Shown one piece after another: positions 41,601-51,439 of a DNA stretch of 64,000 bases. The position numbers and the translations under genes are program-made. The DNA comes from Pyxicephalus adspersus (lineage: Eukaryota; Chordata; Amphibia; Anura; Pyxicephalidae), in the NCBI RefSeq assembly GCF_032062135.1, contig NC_092866.1:26284789-26348788 (forward strand), written 5' to 3'. The notes below the pieces were generated by a model, which had not been told where the DNA came from, ran no database searches, and saw only the letters and a list, made by a program, of their open reading frames with translations. Positions within the stretch are counted from its first letter, which is position 1, and each line of letters begins with the position of its first letter.

Positions 41601-44600
41601 GTAATGCTAAAATTATGATCCGAGGTAAAGGATCAGTAAAAGAGGGAAAGGTGGCACGCAAGGATGGGCAAACTCTTCCTGGAGAGGATGAACCACTTCA
41701 TGCCTTGGTGACAGCCAATACTATGGAAAATGTCAAAAAAGCTGTGGATCAGGTAAGCAATTTTAATTTTAAATATGTAAGAGGTATTTAGAGAAATTTA
41801 AAAACCAAAGTTAGTTATAAACCTTACAGAATATACAGTTCATCTTTTTGGAAATAGGGCCAATCTTGCCACGTTTCTCTATATATGAATTTTACTTTAA
41901 TTTTTACTTGAAGGATCATTCCTATTGTCACTTTTTTCCAGATTCGAAATATTCTCAAACAAGGTATAGAGACTCCAGAGGATCAGAATGACCTTCGGAA
42001 GATGCAGTTGCGTGAGTTGGCACGGCTAAATGGTACTCTCCGGGAAGATGACAACAGGTAAGCAGTGTTCTCTCCAGAAAAGACTGGGGTGGTCAAAAGT
42101 GGGTGGGGCAACATATGACAAATTTAGTGTTCCCAGTTGTAAACCCTATAACTGTCAGCTTTCGACCAACCCCCCCCCCCATACTTTATTTCAACCCTGT
42201 GATGCCCATCTCTTTAGTGTATCCCGTTTTTCCACCATCTTGTTTTTTCCCCCTGACAGTAGACATTAAACTACTATTCGTTACAATGTTAACCACTTTT
42301 TGCAAAATTTTAGAGCAGTGAAACCTCTAATGTGAAGCAAACTGTAGGCAATTTTCAGAATTGCAGTGAGGTGTGGTGGGTTACTGCGGCCTCACATCAG
42401 TGAACCACTGCTTCAAGGTAAACCCTTTATGTAGCGTCTACCTGCAGCAGCCAAGTAGCAAATGAATGAGGACTGACAGCTCCTTCTGTTGGGTACTCTG
42501 TAAGATACCTTTTAACAATGTATGCTTTTAGCTTTGCAGTTAATCATAGCAATTCATTTATTTACAGGATATTGCGGCCCTGGCAAAGTACTGAGACACG
42601 TACCATTACAAACACCACCCTATGTACAAAGTGTGGAGGAGCTGGTCATATTGCTTCTGACTGCAAGTTTACAAGGTAGGTTCTTGGAACCATTTTAAAG
42701 GCTAAAGGTACTCAGTTATGTAAAGTTGGTTTTTCGCCTTTTAAGATAGCGCAGGCGGTTTTAGCACTCCTTGAGAATTGTTTGCCAACTGAATGAAAGT
42801 TAAATTTAGCTGGTTCTGAACCTTTTCAAGGAGCATTATTATACAAGTGCCACATGTCACTGACCCACTGGAATTGGCCCTGGGTATAGTTTAGTATCTT
42901 CCCTCTAAAAGTCTGTTCATTACCGTTCTGTAGCAAAACATTGTCTTATGAGCTGTGTAATAACTGTTCATTATGGCAGCTCTTTGTTAAAGATGATCTT
43001 AATATGAGTGGCTACAAAACTTGCTTTTTTAAAGCTCCTAAAATGGGAATATATTCTGCATTTTTGAGCTTCTGGTGCTGTTCTCCAGCCGGGAATATGG
43101 CTAAGATATTTTTTGTGTTAGAAAAACTCAACTACTCATAATGAGATCCAGCTGGGTGGGTATCATTTTACAGCTGTATGCAAGTTTTATTAGCTTTCAG
43201 AAAGTTATTTACCCTTAAACTGTTGCTTTTTTTTTTTTGTAGTGTTCAGGTGCGGCCTGGAGAGCCTCAGTCAGCCCAAGATAAGGCAAGGATGGATAAA
43301 GAATATCTTTCCCTCATGGCGGAACTGGGTGAAGCTCCAGTGGCTTCCTCTCTAGGAGCCACAAATACTCCATCCCACAATCCCATTCAAGGAGGCCCAA
43401 GACCAACTAACCTTGCAGGGGGCCAACCACCTCTGGTATAATGCAAAAAATGTTTTTCTTTTGTTAGACCACTAGGGAATAGAACTTTATTATTAGATTA
43501 AGAATGTATAAAATAGAAAATTTCTGTTGGGTTCAGCTGAACAGTAATTGGAAAGAAGAGAAGTTGGATCTCCAGGTGTGTGGAATGTTTTAATATATAT
43601 TTTAAAATTGCTTTTTTAAAGAATTTACCTTTAGAGAAATTAGGCAATTTTTATTTTAAAGGCAAAATACATTGCTAAGCACATATTATACATAAATGTT
43701 ACTTCAATCCCAGCCAAGCGCCAGTTGAGCAGACTAGTACCCACTGTTCAACAGTCTGGGGACAGTAGCTCTTTGTGCAATTCTTTTTAGAGGAAGAAGC
43801 AAATCCCCTAAAATATTAAGCTTTGTTGAGTCTTGCTATTTCTGGGTAATACTATTTGCTACAACTGTGTAGGTTGGTTAGAGGAGACATTAACCCCCCC
43901 TAGCGGTAATCCCGAGTGTGACTCGGGGTGGCTTTTATTTGCAAAAAGCAGTAATCCTGAGTCACACTCGGGGTAACTTTAAAAGCCCCCCTTACCTTTG
44001 CCCCGCGCTCCAGCAGCGATCTGATGGTCCTGCTGTGATGCCGGGGCGCCGGTCCGTCGGAGGCTGTGGCCGGGCGGGAAATTTAAAAGCAGATTACAGA
44101 GTAATCTGCTTTTAAATTCCACCCGGGTCCTGGCCACGCCGCTGCTCGCATCAGCAGTGAGATGCGAAGCACAATGCAGGACTTCTGCATTGTGCTTCCC
44201 ATCTCACTGTAGATGCAAGCAGCAATGAGAAATTCTGGGGGTTATGCCAGCTGACAAGAGCATCAGGGTGAGGCTGGCGGGACCTCCCACTCGCATCACC
44301 TGGGAGGATGTGACATCTTCCGGGTGATGTGAGTGGTGATGTATTGGAGGGTGTGGCCGGGCGGGAAATTTAAAAACCAGATTACAATGTAATCTGCTTT
44401 TAATAGGTTTTACATTAAAAAAAACACCACACAACATGAAATAAAAATAAAAGTACATTTTTAACTTTATATTTTTTTTTAAGATTACATGGTTGTCTTT
44501 TATTTCATTATTAAAAATTATTATTTATAATTATGTATTATATTATAATTTATGATTATAATATAATAAATATAATTATCATAGTGTACTAATTTATAAT

Positions 44601-45461
44601 ATTTTTACAAACAGAATCGTCCTCCGTGGATGGCCACAGATAGGCCTTTTCCAGCTTTGCATGGTGCTCCTCACTCCTTTCCTGCTCCTATGGGAGGGGC
44701 AGGAAATGGTCCACCCATGCAGCCAAGTCCTAGTGCCCCTCACCCCCACTGGATGCAACCACATCCTGGGACCCATCCACCTGGGCCTCATCCCATGGGT
44801 AAGTTCCTGGATAGTTGATACATTTATGGTTTTATCAATTTAGAGTTACACTAATTTACCTTATTACAGGTCTCATGCACTCTCACCCTATGAGTCTAAT
44901 GCCGCCTCCTCCACCCCCACCACCTACTGGGCCAGCACCTCCTCCACCGCCACCATCAGGCCCCACTTTGCCACCTTGGCAGCAGCAACCAACAGCTGCC
45001 CCTCCACAGCCTGCAGCACCCCTACCTTGGCAGCAAAGTGAGTATGAACTATTACATTTGTGTTTTTACTCTACCTGTTGTACCCATCCAGAAAATGTGG
45101 TGTTTATCTTAACTTTGATATTTTGCTTTTCATTTTAGCTTCACAAACTACATCTGCCTCTGCCTCACTTCCTCCTTGGCAGCAACAAGGAGGAGCCACT
45201 GCTCAGTCGGGCACAACCATCCAGACAAGTGCTTCTTTGGTGCCTCCTCCTCCAGGTGTTCAGCCACCACTTCCACCTAGTGCTCCACCACCTCCGCCAC
45301 CACCTCCTCCAGGAACATCTGGCCTTTTGTATGCCCCACCACCACCACCTCCACCTCCAATAGATCCTTCTAACTTTGTAACAATGATGGGTATGGGTGT
45401 TCCAGGTATACCTCCATTTTCTATGCCCCCTGCTCCTCCACCACCACCTCCCCAAAATTAA
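27684..45461 (+). CDS. SF1: Splicing factor 1 (branch-point binding protein)
   Basis: SF1 recognises the intron branch-point sequence and, through U2AF2, helps early spliceosome assembly in the nucleus. Coding exons: 27684-27687, 31586-31711, 34410-34485, 40859-41011, 41402-41491, 41569-41752, 41942-42057, 42568-42675, 43243-43435, 44615-44798, 44870-45037 and 45139-45461. All junction phases agree, giving 1725 bases and 574 residues. Domains in order: U2AF-ligand motif [10 protein letters not shown] with Trp12; helix-hairpin region; SPSP phosphorylation motif near residues 70-73; KH/QUA2 domain about 125-250 with the IGPRGNT loop; one CCHC zinc knuckle, Cys269 to Cys282; proline-rich tail ending APPPPPPQN. 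Human isoform 1 is longer (639 by memory), mainly in the tail. All exons are open and conserved. The start exon is the least certain part. Confidence 0.93.
27688..28499. other. SF1 intron 1, 5' part, no gene seen
   Basis: CpG-richer at its start, then AT-rich. No repeat family or exon recognised. Confidence 0.4.
28500..29310. repeat. Two family A repeats in opposite orientation
   Basis: 28500-28800 is a plus copy (GAGGAACTAAACTAAAAACT, GGGTCCCGCGTTGTC, GGCTCCTTCTGCGCATGCTG). 28860-29310 is a minus copy (GAAATTTCTGAGTTTAGGTA, GATCGGCTCTTCC, GGGATCTGCAGGATTAAAAG). The pair could form a hairpin in the pre-mRNA of SF1 intron 1. Confidence 0.6.
29655..29815 (+). repeat. Dispersed repeat family A, 5' part
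   Basis: Starts AGCAGAAGTAAATTAAATTA, then TTACCTTTACTTCTGCAGAT, a CCCACGTCGTCCTG block and TACATCACCCAATCT. Then 29820-29960 resembles the SINE tail (TACAAAATCCATAGTC, GGGGCTCACAATC). Confidence 0.55.
29961..30799. other. SF1 intron 1, no gene seen
   Basis: Unassigned AT-rich sequence without conserved frames. Confidence 0.4.
30800..31420 (+). repeat. Dispersed repeat family B, copy 2
   Basis: Matches 3495-4325 over the ACTGGAATGTCAGTC, GACCATCTTGTGTGTGGCAA, GTGATGTCATAGATA and AAACAAAAGTAAAATGCAGA blocks and the TTTAGGTGTGCTTTTAG end. Confidence 0.6.
31586..31711 (+). CDS. SF1: SF1 exon 2
   Basis: Acceptor CAATTTACAG; donor TATAG followed by GTAATA. Encodes (D)[18 protein letters not shown] then [20 protein letters not shown] and [11 protein letters not shown] is the U2AF-ligand motif whose tryptophan inserts into the U2AF2 UHM domain. 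One basic residue fewer than human before the motif. Confidence 0.95.
   Translation: MFHGSGNAVDGMMKPPIRRLLFLECQQLYPQDSAVTKRELI
31712..32559. other. SF1 intron 2, 5' part, no gene seen
   Basis: T-rich sequence with a long poly(T) run near 32060-32085; nothing else recognised. Confidence 0.4.
32560..33105 (-). repeat. Dispersed repeat family A with (TA)n expansion
   Basis: Family A blocks in minus orientation (CATCCTGGGAGGCTGTGGCT, GGCTATGTCACCCAATCTTG, GGGACCTGATCG, then TTTAGTTTTGCTTTAG at the end), opened by a (TA)n tract of about 68 bases at 32613-32681. Confidence 0.65.
33106..34409. other. SF1 intron 2, 3' part, no gene seen
   Basis: AT-rich sequence with poly(A) at 33298 and a short (TA)n at about 34085. 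No exon or repeat family recognised. Confidence 0.4.
34410..34485 (+). CDS. SF1: SF1 exon 3
   Basis: Acceptor TTTCTTCCAG; donor GACAG followed by GTTGGG. Encodes [20 protein letters not shown] then PNPEDR, identical to the vertebrate consensus as I remember it. Confidence 0.96.
34486..37861. other. SF1 intron 3, 5' part, no gene seen
   Basis: About 3.4 kb of AT-rich intron with no recognised exon or repeat family. Open frames at 36626-37233 are weak and lack domains. Confidence 0.4.
37862..38219. mobile_element. hAT-type MITE with 8-bp target duplication
   Basis: The left end CAAGGGGTCCGCAAACTTTT and right end AGTTTGCTGACCTCTG are near-inverted copies. Flanking 8-mers TTCTATCT (37854-37861) and TTCTAACT (38220-38227) differ at one base. 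The interior is CpG-rich and noncoding. Ends and duplication length fit Charlie-type hAT elements. Confidence 0.75.
38220..40858. other. SF1 intron 3, 3' part, no gene seen
   Basis: AT-rich intron with a poly(A) run near 38537. The frame at 40243-40470 begins with a hydrophobic, signal-like stretch, but it is not conserved in any way that I can recognise and is probably chance. Confidence 0.4.
40859..41011 (+). CDS. SF1: SF1 exon 4
   Basis: Acceptor CCCTCCATATAG; donor TACAA followed by GTGAGT. Encodes [20 protein letters not shown] then [20 protein letters not shown] and [11 protein letters not shown]. The SPSP serines are the sites phosphorylated by the kinase KIS in human SF1. Confidence 0.97.
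41402..41491 (+). CDS. SF1: SF1 exon 5, start of KH domain
   Basis: Acceptor TTTGTTTTCAAG; donor CCAAG followed by GTATAA. Encodes [20 protein letters not shown] then [10 protein letters not shown], ending inside the GPRG loop of the KH fold. Alanine replaces the usual glutamate in EYPEINF. Confidence 0.96.
41569..41752 (+). CDS. SF1: SF1 exon 6, KH domain
   Basis: Acceptor TTATTTATTTAG; donor GATCAG followed by GTAAGC. Encodes [20 protein letters not shown] then [20 protein letters not shown] and [20 protein letters not shown] plus Q. Two changes from the consensus I recall lie in the variable loop (GRKDGQM to ARKDGQT). Confidence 0.97.
41942..42057 (+). CDS. SF1: SF1 exon 7, KH/QUA2
   Basis: Acceptor TTTTTTCCAG; donor AACAG followed by GTAAGC. 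Encodes [20 protein letters not shown] then [19 protein letters not shown], the QUA2 helix that contacts the branch-point RNA. Confidence 0.97.
42058..42567. other. SF1 intron 7, no gene seen
   Basis: Plain intron with a short poly(C) run near 42172; overlapping open frames here are chance. Confidence 0.5.
42568..42675 (+). CDS. SF1: SF1 exon 8, zinc knuckle
   Basis: Acceptor TTATTTACAG; donor ACAAG followed by GTAGGT. Encodes [20 protein letters not shown] then [15 protein letters not shown]. The CX2CX4HX4C knuckle is complete (Cys269, Cys272, His277, Cys282). Confidence 0.97.
42676..43242. other. SF1 intron 8, no gene seen
   Basis: Plain intron ending in a long poly(T) tract before the exon 9 acceptor. 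Confidence 0.5.
43243..43435 (+). CDS. SF1: SF1 exon 9
   Basis: Acceptor TTTTTTTTTTGTAG. Encodes [20 protein letters not shown] then [20 protein letters not shown] and a divergent Thr/Pro/Gly-rich end ..GGQPPL. The donor CTG followed by GTATAA is weak, and read-through gives one valine and a stop (43439-43441). The residues SVQV replace the single glutamine of the CKFQRPGDP junction in human. Confidence 0.93.
43894..44460. mobile_element. TTAA-flanked element, copy 3, in SF1 intron 9
   Basis: TTAA at 43890-43893 precedes CCCCCCTAGCGGTAATCCCG. The interior repeats GAGTGTGACTCGGGGT-type palindromes, then several stem-loops: one built on AAATTTAAAAGCAGATTAC with its complement (44080-44122), and one on GAAGCACAATGCAG (about 44150-44215). 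No inverted right end was found, so the 3' boundary is approximate. Confidence 0.6.
44462..44610. repeat. AT-only tract before SF1 exon 10
   Basis: About 150 bases of nearly pure A/T containing ATTATA words, lying just upstream of the exon 10 acceptor, which has only a weak pyrimidine tract. Confidence 0.7.
44615..44798 (+). CDS. SF1: SF1 exon 10
   Basis: Acceptor TTTTTACAAACAG; donor CATGG followed by GTAAGT. Encodes [20 protein letters not shown] then [20 protein letters not shown] and [21 protein letters not shown], the Pro/His/Gly-rich tail, shorter than in mammals. Confidence 0.93.
44870..45037 (+). CDS. SF1: SF1 exon 11
   Basis: Acceptor CTTATTACAG; donor CAAA followed by GTGAGT. Encodes a polyproline segment with MSLMPP and two PPWQQ-type or PLPWQQ blocks, which are conserved in vertebrate SF1 tails. 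Confidence 0.93.
45139..45461 (+). CDS. SF1: SF1 exon 12 (last)
   Basis: Acceptor TTCATTTTAG; stop TAA at 45459-45461. Encodes a third LPPWQQQ block, [19 protein letters not shown], the conserved [19 protein letters not shown] segment and the terminal [11 protein letters not shown]. Confidence 0.96.
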
Positions 45462-46620
45462 GCCTGACATATATTAAATTCTTGATTAAGTTGACCTCTG
45501 CCTAGTTTCTTTATAAACACATCTCTTCCGCGGAAGTTAAGTCCTCCCAGTGCTCAGAAAATGAAAATATAATACCCGTTCATATATTACAAAGCCTGTG
45601 CTCTTTCTGTGTTTTCAGACTTGTAATATAGGTTAAATGATGCTTAGTAATCATGTGCTTGATGTCTCTGGCTTTTGAGACTGTCACCTTTTAGACCTCT
45701 GGAGATTTTTTTTTTCCACATAAATGCTTTTTTGTGTTTCCGTCTCATAAAATTGCAATGCATGTCTAAGAATCCCAATTAGTTATGCTACTAATCAGTG
45801 TCAAAATATAATATCATTTCGGATGCAAGTGTGAGCATAACTCAAAAGCCCCTTATTACTACACAAGTGGAATTACGTCTTTCACTGTAGTTTGTGTGAA
45901 TTTCTGTGGCAGCCCTTCTGATTTACATAAAATGTTTGCAAATGATTTAGGCTTTTATCACTTGCTGCTTTTTCGTTTAATCCTCATTTTTTCCCATTTG
46001 CCAGTAGACCATTTCTAGTATTTTTCTCGGCTACCTGGCAAATATTCATGGACACATTTGATGAGTCCTATTTATTGTGACTTTTGGAAAGGTTCAAAAA
46101 TTGTGAAAAGAAGCAGTTGGCACATTTGGCTAAAGAGCCTGATATTTGCAATCTTACCTTTTTTTACCTGAATATTCTGTTTAAAAAAAGTACATTAAAA
46201 TATTTGTTTTTTTATATGAAAGTGTCACATTAGTTATTTTAATGTTTGTAATTTTACTGTATTGTATTGGTTTTTAAATATTAAAATATATCAGGGTTTC
46301 ATTGCTGGAATATTGCTTGTGCTATGCACATAGGGAAGTCTGTAGGAGCTGGTCTAATGCATGCATAAACACCCAGTGTAAGATGAATATAGCTGTAGGT
46401 TTGTGTAGCACTAGATTGACGTCTCATGGAGGTATAACATAGGTGTATAGAGCTTTAAGTCATCTTTAGCATAAAATTTGAAAGGGGGCTGTTGTGCTTG
46501 TCCATGAAAAGGTCAAAAAATACAGAGAGCTAGTTTGCAAAGTTCAATGACACCTAACCCTTCTCTTTAATTTGATTATTTTGGCCCTTTCCCCAATATT
46601 CGAGAGGTAAATAATAAAGA
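45462..46620 (+). terminator. SF1: SF1 3' untranslated region and poly(A) signals
   Basis: Noncoding AT-rich sequence after the stop. Candidate signals are ATTAAA at 46194-46199 and AATAAA at 46613-46618. Which one is used cannot be told from sequence. Confidence 0.55.
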
Positions 46621-48018
46621 CAGAAAGCTGGGATTTAACAGCTACTTATAAAACATATATTTCAAAAATGACATAAACATAAAGAAGCACAATGGCATAT
46701 TGCATCTCAGCATGTTAAATTCAGCATGGGTAGGTCATTCCCGGTTAGAATTTCCTGGTGCCTGATGACTATACAGAAACTACATTTGTTCCATATAGAT
46801 AGTTTGTCTACAATTTGTTCTAACATGCCTGCACCATTATTTTTTAAGACCTTACTGGGTGAGAAACAATGGTGAAACACCAGAACTTGGATCAAACTTG
46901 GAGAGTTCGAAGCTTTGATTTATATTGAACTCTAAGGTGTGGGTGGTTTTTGCTGTATTTTGGTTCTGTTTTTCTAATGCCAGTCTTGGGTATTTTTGGT
47001 TATACTTATGTGTTTACATAACACAGGTAATCTGGTAACACAAAACTTTTGTGAAAAAAATCTTGATCTGTCCACAAACTGAACCCAGTGAGTCCCACGC
47101 TTGCTCAGTTTCCCTCTTTTTTTTCCGTTGCTCACAGTTCCATTCAGTGCTGATCTCATTGGCCATGTGTGAGATTGAACACTTTTGTTTACATTAAATG
47201 AAAGACCCTGATACTTTCCCGATGTCGGGTATGCACAGAAGGAGCAGCCCACAGCCACCTGGGATATGTGACACAAATACCCCAGGAGGCTGCGAATTTA
47301 CCCTGCAGTCTACCACCATGGCAATAAAGACTTAAGGGAGGGGTCCTCCCCAAAAACTTTATAAAAAGTATTTTTTTTGTCACCCTTTATATAATAAAAT
47401 GTAGTTATGTTTTAGGAGCATTGTGCATGTGATTAACAGATGGGGACAGGAAAGCAAGTCCCCCCATTATTGCCCATATTCTATGAACAAAGCAAAAACT
47501 GTGAAATTTATCCTCCCGCAGTGTGATAGCTGTGTGTGTAAAGGTTGATTGTCATATTCTGGAGCCTAACAACTCAGTGTTCAATCCTTTAGATCTCCTA
47601 AATTGTTGGTTGTAATTACTTTAAATTTTTAGGGTACACAGGGGACCCTCATAGTTACTAATAACGAACATTTCTTTTTTAAATTTCAAGAATTTCAAAA
47701 TTATGGGGATCACGATTTTAAAAACTTGTGGAAATTGAACATTTGGGTAGCTGTTTCATAAGAAAGTGCACCCAGCAGCCCAAAATTGAAAATGCAAATT
47801 AAGACCACCCTGGGTCCACTTACATAGCAAGAAGCATTAAGGTGGGGCACCCTAAATATTGTACCTACCTTTCACCAAACTATAATTGTAATACTAAGCT
47901 ACCCTTTCTGCTTGGTATTTGAACCCTAATTTACTTGGAATAGGGAGGTGCCGGAAACTGAAAATGTAGGTGCAAGTGGGTAACACATGTATAAACCCCC
48001 CCTAAAATTTAATTAGCA
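46621..48018. repeat. Intergenic; family A fragment at 47100-47340
   Basis: Mostly unassigned. The fragment shows CAGAAGGAGCAGCCCACAGC, CACCTGGGATATGTGAC and CCCCAGGAGGCTGCG. The next gene expected after SF1 from human order is not visible on either strand. Confidence 0.45.
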
Positions 48019-48201
48019 TGGCATCATTAGAACATAAAAACCTTTGCCCATCTAACTGTCCGCTTCCCTTGTGGCTAACACCCCCAAACTTTCATCACTG
48101 TAGCATCATTACATAAACTCTGCCCATCAAAACATGCATGAATGTACCTGAACCCCAATTTTGTTTGGATGGGCAGAGTTTTTTATGTTCTAATGATGCC
48201 A
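48019..48201. repeat. Inverted repeat with 34-base arms
   Basis: TGGCATCATTAGAACATAAA at 48019 and its near-complement at 48168-48201 form arms of 34 bases with few mismatches. A third, shorter copy of the arm (TAGCATCATTACATAAAC) lies between them at about 48102. Confidence 0.7.
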
Positions 48202-49229
48202 TTGTGACAAAACAGACATTTTTTGTTTCCTTCACCTCCCCGTTTCAGAGAAATTGGGGTTTAAGTTTTAGAAGTTGGCAGTAATGTGTAACAGGGCAGT
48301 GCTTTTGCCATGGTAATGAAATTTTAGGGGGGAGGTAGCCAAAGGTGTCCCCCCCCCCCCCCCCGAACGAGTTTCAAGTTGTTATGACATACAGTTTAGG
48401 AGATATGGATGAGCTGTGAGGCTAAGGAATGACATGCAGCATTTACACACAGACTGCCCTGATGATGTCATTATACATGCCCACTGGGTGCTTACATGAT
48501 GTGTGTTTTTTTTCTCTTTCAGAAGACTAGGCATAGCTATGAGATAGGGGAGGGACAGCCTGTGGGACAGCCTAAACGCATCCTAGCTGTGCTGTCCTCT
48601 CTCCACCCGGCTCTAATCAGCAATCGGCTCAGACGGAGCAAGCAGCCTCTCTATTGGCTGTTCACAGCTGCTGACAAGGGCCGGGCCAAAATCTGTGAAC
48701 TAAATGATGACAATAGTACAAACAATATGCACAAATAAACTTAACAAATCTAATAAAATTTGCATTAAATATAAATACAACAGGGACATTTATTATGAAA
48801 ATGTGTTCAGCCATAAAATGTTTGGCCCTTCCTGGTTCCCGTTATGAAAATTTTCTGACTATACACCAAGCTATATCTACTCTTTAATATTGGTAATGTG
48901 TTCCTCCATTAGCATTACTGTCATATAAAATTACATTCTGGATTTCAGGGATACTCTAGCATCTGGATGACATCACATAAGTTATACTGCAGGCTATAGT
49001 GTACATTTTCAACTCTGTCACACTTGACCTAAAACCTTTTTACTCATGTTTTACCTTTTGTAGAGACCCAATCTCTTTTTTAGTTGGTAGTTCCAAGCAG
49101 TTTTATCTTATTTTTATTCATAATGTGTTTATTAGTAAGCAAAGAATACAATATACGTTCCTTTTACAGTGTAATGTGCCTGGATACACAAATCACAACT
49201 AAACTCCAGGGAACACTTCCACAGACTAT
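48202..49229. other. Intergenic, no gene seen
   Basis: Contains a poly(C) run near 48348-48364. The plus-strand frame at 48496-48738 has no recognisable domain and looks repeat-derived. Confidence 0.4.
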
Positions 49230-49870
49230 TTTCGTAATCCAGGTACAGCCCGAGGTCAAGCACAATAGATCAATCAGATAAGGAAGGTACAAAAGGATGA
49301 GGCAGAAGGCGTAGTCAGGGACAATCCGAAGTCAGAGCAGGCAGAATTCATGCAAGGTCAGTAATAAGTCCGAGCTGATAACAAGACACGGGAAGACAAC
49401 AGAGGTCAAAATGGTAATCCAACACAAGCAACACACCCAAGGACACTGTAACAGAGTCTATAATGGGTAACGGTGTTACTGTCAGGGTGTCAATCACATT
49501 GCGCTACCTGGCGCTATTGGATAGGAGGAAACATACTAAATAATCCCCTGTGGCCAATTTGGCAACAGGGAATTCAAACTATACTTTCCCTAGGGGGTAC
49601 AGGAGGCGCGCATAATAGCATGCACGCCTCTTACAGCCTCTGTACTGTGCACGTCCGCAGGCATGCTGGGCGTGCCGTTTAGCTGAACAGTAGTTTGGCC
49701 AGGACAGATCCCTCCACCAGTGAGAGGAGACATCCTGCCAGCAGAGCGGCGCTAGCCCCCGCCGCACAGTCTGCTGCAGCGATCTCCACCCTTCCCGTGA
49801 TCCCTGGGGTTGTCGCAGGCGAGGACGATGTGGGATCGCTGGCGGGGTGAGTACCTTACATACAGAATAG
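49230..49870. repeat. Unnamed dispersed repeat
   Basis: GC-richer block with AGCCCGAGGTCAAGCACAAT, repeated GTCAGG/GTCCGA words and a CpG-rich end. It looks like part of an LTR or a long MITE, but I cannot place it. Confidence 0.35.
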
Positions 49871-50547
49871 GTCAATCACACCAAGAATAGTCTAGTCAAA
49901 GACCTCATTTCAGCTGAGCATCTGTTTTCCCATTGTTTGTCACACTATAAAAGTATTGGGAAGCAATATATTTAGTGGCAGATGATGTGAACCCCACAAA
50001 AATTACATATTCAAAGATGTAATTAGACTAAACAAGCCAAACACAGATCATGAATATTTTTTCAAGGTTCTGTACATGTTTCCTCTATAAATTTACAACA
50101 ACAATGTACAATCTACCCTCAGACCACAAATACATGTTTTCCTTGTGTCAAAAAATGATCTGTTTCCCCATTCAAACCCCTGGAATCGTGCCTCAACGGG
50201 ACTCCTACCATCCCAGTCGAAGGTGCTCTGTTTTAAAGACCCCATTGACAAACTGGAATCACTTTCTTTTTTACAACTATTCTTTAGCTGGTAAGTTAAA
50301 GGATACCTTGAGGTCTTCATCCTAGCCTTCTTAAATGCTTGGTGATTGGCTACGTTCGGACCTTCATTTTTTGGGCTTTTGTAAGCTTTTTCAGATTGCA
50401 AGTGTTTGAAATCGCCTTGTAAAAAAGTGTTAAAATGAAAAACAATGAATCTGTTTTTTTGTGCAGGATTTAGGCATTTACAAGAAGTTGTTCAGAAGCT
50501 TTATGCCATTTCTAGTCTTTTGATGTCTTTTTTTTTGATAGTTCTAC

Positions 50548-50979
50548 CTCCTGGCAGAGGTTGGAACTCGAGTCGTTTAGACTGGAGTCCGACTTAAATC
50601 ACCTAATAAACAACTTGTGACTCGACTTGGGGGTTTTGTCCAGAGACTTGCGGCTCAGCTTGGGGGGTTCTGGACAGCGACTTGCAACTGGACTTGCGGT
50701 AAGTCTTCTGTAACACCGCCTTTCTTGCATTCTAAGTCCATGGCTTTCTGACAGCTGAAGGGGGCGGGGAGGAAGGCAGTGTTACGGAAGCCTCACTGCC
50801 TTCCCTACTGTCCCCTTCAGCTGTCAGCGGAGAAAGCTGAATTTAGTAGACTTAGAATGCAAGGAATGCGGGGAGGAAGGCATTATAACAGACTAAGTAC
50901 AACTTGCAAACAACTTGATAAATCAAATAACTTGACTTGGGACTCGATTTGGAAGAATTCTTGGTGACTTGAGACATGG
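50548..50979. mobile_element. Large foldback (hairpin) element
   Basis: Near-perfect arms CTGACAGCTGAAGGGG..GGAAGGCAGTG (50749-50781) and the complement (50793-50826) flank an 11-base loop. Outer arms TTGCATTCTAAGTCCA (50727-50742) and its complement (50848-50863) continue the stem, and further outside are ACTCGAGTC/GACTCGA and GACTTG words. No coding capacity. Confidence 0.65.
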
Positions 50980-51439
50980 CCCCTGATTCATCAAGCAGAA
51001 TCGGATTATCGCTCCCGCATTCGTATTCGCGATCCGAAATCGTACGCCGTCGCGCTATTCAGCAACTGAAAAAGATCGCGGCCGGAGCCGCGCATCTCCG
51101 GCAGCTTTAAACTGGCGAGCCTGCATTAAAAGTCACTGTTCCCCTAAAAAATCATTCTTTCTAATGGCACACACATTACCCATAGCCCTAAAAAAAAATG
51201 TTTGCGCTGTCACCATTGAACTTAACAGATCCTCCTTAATCGCGCAGCTGAAATCTAATCGCCTTAATTGGAAAGATTCGAGCCCCCTATTGCTCATTAT
51301 TATGAAGGCAGGAATCCGGCTGGCAGTGAGGAGGCGAGTGTACGAGCACACTCGAGTCCGAACCGCGGTAAACCGCAATCGCTGGCCGTGCGTACTTTCA
51401 CGCTTCCAGCGAGCGCGGATTTTATTGATGAATCAGGGG
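50980..51439 (+). mobile_element. CpG-rich element with 5-bp target duplication, copy 1
   Basis: Ends CCCCTGATTCATCA and TGATGAATCAGGGG are perfect inverted repeats. The flanks are CATGG on both sides (50975-50979 and 51440-51444). The 460-base interior is unusually CpG-rich for this window and shows no transposase. Confidence 0.8.

Noticed and set aside
45165..45470. Tryptophan- and arginine-rich minus-strand frame
   Set aside because: It is the antisense of the SF1 polyproline exon.
48496..48738. Frame ending DKGRAKICELNDDNSTNNMHK, considered as a host exon
   Set aside because: No family match, sits among repeats, and lacks good splice signals on both sides.
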